A DNA stretch of 64,000 nucleotides, taken from assembly GCA_019802505.1 (NCBI GenBank), contig JAFMOC010000030.1:1109501-1173500 (forward strand). The letters run 5' to 3'. Source of the stretch: Corydoras sp. C115 (Eukaryota > Chordata > Actinopteri > Siluriformes > Callichthyidae). Shown here in pieces: positions 57,101 through 64,000 of this stretch. The notes beneath the pieces were generated by a model, which was not told the DNA's origin, did no database searches, and saw nothing but the letters and a program-made list of their open reading frames with translations. Both the position numbers and the translations under genes were made by a program. How positions within the stretch are numbered: the stretch's first letter is position 1; every line of letters begins with the position of its first letter.

Positions 57101-59220
57101 CCAGATGTCAGTGGGTGGTTATCTGTCTAAAAGGCAGTAAACAACTGACACAGACAGAGGGCTATTTCATTTGCAAGCCAGTGACAGTTTTTTCTAATTA
57201 CTATGGTAGTAAATAAGATCTCATAATTCAGACCTAATAATGATGTTTGGTTGTTGATTTATAAACACAGGGAACCCTATCCACAACTAGTAATCTATAT
57301 GAACATTTGTGGTATTAAGGAGAAAATAAGGTGCCCTTTGTTTTGTTGAGATATTGGAGCCTAATTGGCAAATTTCTCACCACAGCTTGTTCCAATTAGT
57401 TGTCTGGCAAATGGGCTGAGACCTGTTACTACAAAGAAATCCTGGACTGGCACGCAGCAACTTTCACATGGTTTATTAATGTTCTTGTATGTTCCACTAG
57501 GTCAGCTGGTTATAATTTCTAGTGACATTTGTTATTATTGAGGAAAACAGCATTTTGTTTGCAGCATTTCACATTTAAGTTCTTATAACAAATACTGTAC
57601 ATGTGCTGTGAAGCAACATCAGAGATGCAGGGCTCTGCTGGCCATATGCGTGTGGCTTTCATTTTCTTTCTTTCTTTTTGTCACAAAGACATTTTTCAAG
57701 ATGTTTCTTGTTATCACAGCATGGAATCTTAGTTAACACCAGGTACCAAGACATGTGGGATTTTCATCAGCGTAGGCTTTCTTTAATAAAGAATATAAGA
57801 TTTTATTAAATCTACAATAAAGTTTAAAACGTTTATCAATTGGAGGAACAGTGCTTCCTATTCACTAAAGTCATGCAAAAAAGGAAAGGTAAATTTAGAA
57901 ATCTTTAGGTTTTATTTAGGTGGTCACACTTTAGTTAGTTCAAAGCGGAACTAAAACTAATAGAAAAGTATATTAATAAACCTTTTTTTTTTAATGAATT
58001 TGTGTATTATTATGACCTGTCCAAGTTAGTTAACTGCTTTTAGATTACATTTAATCTGGTGTATCCCATAAAAAAATATTAAATGATCAAAAGTTAAACT
58101 TAAATTTACTAAAATCCCAGTACATATGTCGCTATTACATTGTATTTAAAAAAAAAAAAAAAAAACTATAGAAATTTTCAAATAACACAAAGTTTAATTT
58201 AAAAATGAAACTTGTTTTGTAATCCATTTCTGGATTACACCACTCATGTCAAGTTAAATGAATATCCAAAGATTGGACCTAGGTTTTACTCACAAATATT
58301 CTAATAAATTTTTCTTTAATATACAGCATTACTTTAAAACAGAGAGGTGCCTGTACTCATACCATGAACTTTTCTGTTAAAATGTGTTTTCACACAGCCA
58401 AGATTATCGTACCAACAAGTCTGTTTGCGTTAGTAGGCAGTGTGTGTGGTGTTGCAAAGTGTGGAACTCAACACCTTTTGATTTCTAATGCCGAGTTACA
58501 GGTCATATTGGAGCAATGGAAAGTGTTGGCCTGAGTATAATAATGAACGGCTGAGCCAGCACTGAGCTTGCAAAATCATTTTAGGAAGGAAAGACTTTCC
58601 CTGGCTAATTTAAAAATGAGCATTTTGACATGGTGCCCTCTGTATTTGTGTCTCGGTCAGTATACTGTTCTGTTTTGACATGTCACTCAAACCAAACCAA
58701 ATTTTTTGAATTTTTCTAAATATCGTCTATAAACTCTGTGACCCTGAATAACACTACATCCTCTCGAAGGTCTGTTCAAAAGTCAAATAAAAGGCATCAT
58801 TGACATACAATGCTTTATACAAGTATAAACAGGCAAAACGTGAAGGTTCTATATCTCAGATGGCATCAGATTTGTTACCACCAATCAGAACTGATACCCC
58901 CCATCCCATAACCGATTTGTTTTAAGAAGTTCCACTGGACCCATATTTCCTGGAAACCTATCTTGTGTACTAGCTAATCATTTATGTTCATGATGACAGA
59001 TTAATGTTCCTGTAATCTGTAATCTTGCATGGTATTCTTAAAATTACCATGGTGGCATGGTGGTCATTTTGTTGAGAGCACTGTGAACACTAAAGACCTT
59101 TGAGCCTCTAAAATTCTATAAACACTTTTTTTTGCACAGTTATGTTGTAAACCCATGGGTCAGTTACACGCTTTATGTTTTACAGAGACTCAGAATCTGA
59201 AATGGTGTCTTGATGAATTA
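54121..59220. other. Unique AT-rich intron DNA
   Basis: About 5 kb with no recognised exon. GC-balanced, repeat-free patches lie at 55300-55500 (AATCCCATTGGGCCGGGTCC), 57340-57450 (GGAGCCTAATTGGCAAATTT, CAATTAGTTGTCTGGCAAAT) and 58500-58650, any of which may be conserved elements. A run of about 18 A lies at 58148-58165. Confidence 0.4.
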
Positions 59221-59466
59221 GCAATAAAGTGATCTATTTTGCTTACTGTGTTTGCACACAGAGGAATTATTCCTCCACATTTAACTCCATCCCTGCAGTA
59301 AAATGCACACGCATACACACACTTACTGACATGAGCACACGTGCCCAGAGCAGTGCCTTATACACAGCGCCTGGGGAGCAATTGGGGTTAGGTGCCTTGC
59401 CCAAGGGCATTTCAGAAATTGATGGGAATGCAAATTGAACCTGGGGACCTTCAGCTTCTTAAACAC
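59221..59466 (-). mobile_element. Second SINE family, near full-length body
   Basis: Shares with 61741-61998 the ordered phrases ATCTATTTTGC, TCCTCCACATTTA, ACATGAGCACACGTGCCCAG, GGGGAGCAATTGGGGTTAGG and TGCCTTGCCCAAGGGCATTT. In minus orientation these are the body of a tRNA-derived SINE-like repeat very common in fish ('GCCCTTGAGCAAGGCACC...'). The head, expected at the right end, is decayed. A V-SINE core fragment follows at 59511. Confidence 0.75.
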
Positions 59467-59510
59467 AAGTGTATGTTGTAGAAAATTTTTAAAAAGATGG
59501 CATGGGTCCA

Positions 59511-59592
59511 ATCTATGTGAAGTTTGCACTTGTGAGGTTCCTCCTGGTTTCCTCCCACAATCCAAAAACTATGCCAGTCAAGTGAACTGAAA
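59511..59592 (+). mobile_element. V-SINE core fragment
   Basis: GTGAAGTTTGCACTTGTGAG, TCCTGGTTTCCTCCCACAAT and CCAAAAACTATGCCAGTCAA follow the order of the V-SINE core and proximal body. The head and tail are absent. Confidence 0.65.
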
Positions 59593-60539
59593 GAAAACAT
59601 GACTTTAATGGCAGGGGACTGTGTCCACCTCTCTTTAAAAAGCACAAGCAGCTTGGTATACATCCTGTTAGCCTGTAAAGTTTAGTGATTCTAGTTAGAA
59701 AACTGGGATATAGTGGAAAATTTAAGTGAAAAAATAACTATAGGAAGAAAATAAAGACAAAGCAACCGAATAATACTGGTTGATAATAATAACTGGTTGA
59801 AATACCTGATTCTTAAAAATTTTAAATTTTAAGATTTTTTATTAATTGAATTTTAAATGTATTTAGGCTCAAGGCACTCTCCTACCATGCAACATAACAC
59901 CATACATTTAAATTCAGGCTGTTTTTTGGCTGGTGTAGGTGTGAGGGGAGTGCAGTTCCACAGTACATATGTTCCCCACTTTTTCCAGGTAGTTAAGCTT
60001 CATTTCTCCAAAGTGATGGTTATCATTGGGCAGTTACGGTGGACAGGAGTTCACCCAGCAGAGTTGGGACAGCCACTTTCTCCAAGGTTTATGTTAAGGG
60101 CTTCAGCACTGTGGCACGAGCAGCATGTAAACCAATGACTTTGGTTCTAGGGTTCATGTTAGTCTGTAGTATTGTTTATGCTCTTCATGGTGGTAGGGTG
60201 GGCATACTTTTGTATTGTCAATTATTTGCTGTTTGCCAGCTCATGTGTTGTTATTGCCCTCAAGCATTCATATTACAGTGTAATGACTTAATACATGTAG
60301 TAAAAATGTACTACATTTTTTCTAGTTATTTTTCAGTACAATTTCCATATTATGTCTTTGCAGAATACACTGTATATTAAAAAGCTTGCACACAATGCAG
60401 GATCCTCCTGTGACTGCACATTTCATAACTGCAGCCCTGTGGTATCTGTGAGATTATGTATCAGTCTACTGTAGTCCTGTACAGATTTTATTTTATCACT
60501 AAGTGGCAGGACCACAGACAAAATCCTAAACATTTATAT
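59593..60539. other. Unique intron DNA
   Basis: No repeat family recognised. Frames of 93 and 113 codons at 59857-60380 overlap in different phases and have no family resemblance. Confidence 0.4.
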
Positions 60540-60740
60540 AGTAGTGAACCTTGGTTTAACCCAGAGCCTTGTTCCTCCCAAGGTCTCTTCCTTAAAAAAA
60601 AACAACACAACGGGGAGTTTTTTTCTTGCCACTGTTGCTTTGGCTTGCTCTTTGGGAGTTCAAGCTCATAACACTGTAAAGCTGCTTTGTAACAAGGTAC
60701 TATTGTAAAAAGCGCTATATAAACAAATTACTTGAACTTG
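60540..60740 (+). mobile_element. LINE 3' end (L2-type tail)
   Basis: The order CCTCCCAAGGTCTCTTCCTT, GGGGAGTTTTTTTCTTGCCA, TTTGGCTTGCTCTTTGGGAG, CTGTAAAGCTGCTTTGTAAC and AAAAGCGCTATATAAACAAA is the characteristic 3' untranslated end of L2-like LINEs in ostariophysan fish. The reverse transcriptase that normally precedes it is absent, as expected for 5'-truncated copies. The family may be the same as the coding remnant at 29800, but the two cannot be joined here. Confidence 0.75.
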
Positions 60741-61740
60741 AAAAATCAGAACGCAAAATAAATGTAAAAAAATATTTAAAATCGTAATGAACTTAAGTGT
60801 ACTCAAATAATTTGGCGTTCTCCAGCTCTTCCTGAAATGCCAAATATCTTCAAGATCATTAACTACTTGTAGACGACATACTTAATTAGACCAATTAGTA
60901 AACACTCATTTAATTTAAAAATTGTTTGCTGCCTGTCCGAAGCCGTACATAAAAAGTGAACAGTTTCTTCTTTGTAAAATGGATTTCTGTTGCTTTTTTT
61001 CCGGCTTGCTACTGAACAATGGCTTCTTTGTGTTCTCAGACAGGCTGCGCTGAACGGAACGCGCTGTGTGCCGTTTGCTTACTTGTAAACCGATAAAACT
61101 CATGGCTCCAAAAGATGCCGATGTTTGCCTTGCCTGCCAATTCTAGCTGCAGATACTGACTTCCTCTGAATGGTGTTAGTTTTCAGGGCAAGTTCCTGAC
61201 TGTGGGGAAAAGATACCCCCACAAACGTCTGCTAACATAACATACATTTTTGACTATATACTCAAAAAACAGGAAATCCTGTGCCAACTGATCATGTATG
61301 TTAAAGTAGATTGTGGTTGATTTGACTGTGAGTAAAATAATGTATGGTCATTGTGCTGTTTGTTATATGCTCTGAATATCTTTAACTCTCAGTGACTCTT
61401 AGTTCATGTTACATACTCAAAGACTGGCCTGCTACTTTTCTTGCAGTATGATATTTATTTCAATACTGGTCATATTTTGTAAATGTATCATCTAAACAGA
61501 AAAACAAAGAGAGGAATGTTATAAATCATTCTAGCACACAATAAAATGTTTCATTCAGTTCCAGTCCCACATGGCTTATTTTACGGCTGATTTTGTATAT
61601 GAAGCACTGAGCCGTGCATTTCAGACAGTAATGTTCTTCCAATTTAATTGCCCTAACACACAAAATAAGGTTCATAAAGGGACAATTTGGAGATTTTTAT
61701 TTGGAAAAACTTGATTGGCCCATACAGAACTCTGTTATTA
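60741..61740. other. Unique intron DNA
   Basis: No exon recognised. The part at 60990-61140 has more CpG (GCGCTGAACGGAACGCGCTG) than the rest and the part at 61540-61640 is repeat-free; both are possible regulatory patches. Confidence 0.35.
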
Positions 61741-61998
61741 TAAAGTTAAAGTGACAAAGTTATCTATTTTGCCTACTGTACTTACACACAAAAGAATTTG
61801 TCCTCCACATTTATCCAATCTGTGTAGTGAAACACGCACACTGGTGAAGTGAGCACACATGCCCATAGTGGTGGGCAGCCTTGTATACAATCATTGTTGT
61901 TAGGTTTGCCCAAGGACACTTCAGCCATAGTACTTAGCGATAGCCATAGAATTATTGCATAGCATGATTCTTTTAACCACAAGCCCATGACTGCCCAT
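61741..61998 (-). mobile_element. Second SINE family, with head
   Basis: Aligned by eye to 59221-59466 over most of its length. At the right end, in minus orientation, TGGGCAGTCATGGGCTTGTG then GTTAAAAGAATCATGC is the decayed tRNA-like head. The element family is usually about 250-300 bases, so this copy is close to complete. No target-site duplication was found. Confidence 0.8.
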
Positions 61999-62044
61999 CA
62001 CACACTCTTAGGGGAAAATAAACCAAAATAGAAATTAATCCAAC

Positions 62045-62205
62045 ATCAGTGTCTGACCTGTGATGCTGTTTTGGGTGAAGAGCAACATTCGTACAGGCAA
62101 AAAGTTGAAACTCCTCACAGAAAAGTGGAAGCTGTTATAGCTACAAAAGTGAATAGCTCCTGTAGGTGTGATGTCTTTCAATACTCTTGTCCAATGTATA
62201 TTAAC
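62045..62205 (+). mobile_element. Tc1/mariner transposase remnant (C-terminal end) and terminus
   Basis: CATCAGTGTCTGACCTGTGA begins the region that follows 'RPS...' in Tc1-like transposases. AGAAAAGTGGAAGCTGTTAT encodes RKVEAVI, matching the terminal 'PRRVEAVI' motif. The closing CAATACTCTTGTCCAATGTA is a decayed terminal repeat. This is the third 3'-terminal Tc1 fossil in the window, all on the plus strand. Confidence 0.7.
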
Positions 62206-62289
62206 AAAAAAAATCAATGATGTAACTGTCTAGTTCTGTTTTAAGAGCTATTAATTCAGAAGTATTTATCCAAATGTCTGGGCCTTTTT
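62206..62289. other. Unique DNA
   Basis: Short spacer between the Tc1 relic and the motif-rich block. Confidence 0.4.
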
Positions 62290-62640
62290 TCCATAATTTC
62301 TCCTGGAGACCTCATTAACACGTAATGCTATTGAAACGAGCAATTACCTAATTGTCAGTGTCTCCAAGTTGCAGTCTAAATGGCTTCCATTTATGAGCAT
62401 ATGCGCTGCTAATTACTCAGCAGAGAATTTGTCAGAAAGAAAGTGGTCAGCAAAAGCTTTTTAAATTTGATTTCCTAAGAACTTATTTGGCAGCTACAAA
62501 CCTACATTTTGAAGGCTGAAGGCATAATTGCAAATGTATCTATGCATCTTTAATATACATTTACTAACATTTATGTTTGAACCTGGCCTGCAGCTGCTTT
62601 TAAAATGCATCTGGCTCTACCGTATAATCCAAAAGTGTTT
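62290..62640. promoter_or_regulatory. Candidate conserved intronic enhancer, homeodomain-motif rich
   Basis: A repeat-free block with closely packed homeodomain cores: CATTAACACGTAATG near 62312-62326, the palindromic CAATTACCTAATTG at 62341-62354, and TAATTA at 62410-62415 next to CTCAGCA. CATATGCGC and CTTTAATATACATTTA phrases follow. No coding frame. Such motif clustering in a large first intron is typical of developmental enhancers; conservation is not tested. Confidence 0.35.
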
Positions 62641-64000
62641 GACACCTAAGTTTTACATCTATGTAAGTAAAGTGAAAATCCAATTTTAAAATCGCTTTCA
62701 TACTTGTGTGTTGCTCTTTACCTAGCGATCAGACAAATACACATACATTTGCTAAAAAATCTCTTACAGTCTTACAGCCAAAAATATTTCTCAATCTGGG
62801 TGTGTGAAGCTCGTAGTGACAAATTGTTACAGTACAAAGTACTAAATTAGGGTACTAAAAACTTCTCTTACTCTGTATTTCTAGTTTCCATTTTTCTCTG
62901 AACCGTATCTTCTTTCCCCTCATTACAGTGATGAAAGGCAAAGTGTTTAAATACAGATGAGGAGAGATATTTTAGTGCATTTTGATTTTGGCCAGTGAGA
63001 TGAAAATGTGACTGTTTCAAAGGAGTAGAAAGACTTTTTATATGTACTGTATTTATAGACTTTCTTGGTTAACCTCTCCTCTATTTGGTCCACTGCGGTG
63101 TTGGGAATAGTATACTACATACTGCACATATACTGATGGTACACAAAAGTAGTATTCAGTCTGTAGGATTAATGTTGAACTCTACTCTGAACAAATATTT
63201 CTTCATAATGTTGGTAAAGTTTTTCGTGGTACACTGCAGTAAACAGTACATTGTATGCTATACAAAGCACATGTCTGTTTGTATTTAACCATATTCAGAA
63301 ATAATTGAAGAAAGATAAGCCAGAGAATGCGGTGTTACCAAGTGCCCCAATCCTGCTCTGATACTGCACAGAATAGATTGCAATGCACTACATGAATCAT
63401 CCCCATGGAGTAGATTTGGTGCAAAATTTAAATTGGCATAGCTTTGTCTTATTTTTTCAAATATATTGTTATACATTCCAGTTTAATAGTTGATTTTGTA
63501 GCAAGACTCTGTAGCAAGAAATTTCCTTAAGCAGCTCTTTGTACTGGCACAGATGTGGTGATAATGCAGAAGCTGTGGTTTGCCAAAGTGCACTTTCTGC
63601 TGGGTGGTCTTATCAGTGAGGAGGTCATAAATGTTGATGCTTTCTTCATTCTAATGCCCTTTTCAACAGAAAAAAATAAATTCACAGACTTGAGTGCACA
63701 ATCTGCATTTTGTTCAATGTGTTCAGTTGTATGAGATCACAGGCCTAAAGCTATGTAATAAAACATATGCATACAATGCCAGGATCTGTTCAGTGGCAGA
63801 CTATTCTTAATAGGCGTGGGAAGTTAAGTCACTTTTCTTTAACATTTGTGGTCAAAAACACCAATGACGGACAACTATGAGACCCAAAATTGTTGGTGTG
63901 TCTAAAAGCCACACGTTATTTTTCTCTGGTATCAGTTTTGTAACAAGATCATGAAGTCATGGATCTTGAGTGAAAAAAATTTTTTTTAATTTGAATATAA
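62641..64000. other. Unique AT-rich intron DNA
   Basis: No exon, RNA gene or repeat family recognised to the window end. Confidence 0.5.

Overview
The window is AT-rich vertebrate nuclear DNA, almost certainly from a teleost fish. The best evidence is repeat content: many copies of a V-SINE-type tRNA-derived SINE with the conserved core (motifs such as TTCTCCCCGTGTCCGCGTGG and its derivatives), remnants of Tc1/mariner transposase, an L2/CR1-like LINE reverse transcriptase remnant with its matching 3' tails, and long (TA)n, (TG)n, (GATA)n and (GA)n microsatellites. The repeat mix recalls ostariophysan fish such as catfishes or characins, but that narrower placement is only an impression.

No protein-coding exon can be supported. 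Every long open frame is repeat-derived, low-complexity, or lacks recognisable protein features. The one strong genic signal is at 51455-51768 on the + strand. It is a CpG-rich block with a palindromic CRE (TGACGTCA), followed by a likely 5' untranslated exon carrying a start-stop element and a 28-codon upstream ORF, and ending at a consensus splice donor (ACA|GTAAGT). The simplest reading is that 1-51.4 kb is the upstream intergenic region of an unidentified gene, 51.5-51.77 kb is its promoter and non-coding first exon, and 51.77-64 kb is the start of a first intron longer than 12 kb.

Upstream region (1-51.4 kb): mostly unique AT-rich DNA with scattered old transposon fossils. It also has several higher-complexity, repeat-free blocks that look like candidate conserved non-coding elements (about 1.8-2.1, 3.05-3.56, 7.73-7.94, 13.24-13.62, 15.77-16.47, 19.49-19.74, 33.05-33.38 and 38.45-38.9 kb). 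Two V-SINE copies have perfect target-site duplications (12837-12848/13177-13188 and 33527-33539/33911-33923). A long inverted repeat with a (TA)n centre lies at 45021-45404. The last kilobase before the promoter is crowded with a 350-bp TA/TG tract, two partial V-SINE bodies and a (GA)n tract.

Intron region (51.77-64 kb): LINE 3' tails on both strands, two copies of a second tRNA-derived SINE family, a Tc1 fragment, a short nested tandem duplication at 53.2 kb, and a homeodomain-motif-rich block at 62.29-62.64 kb. Identification of the gene and of the candidate enhancers rests on comparisons that could not be run here.
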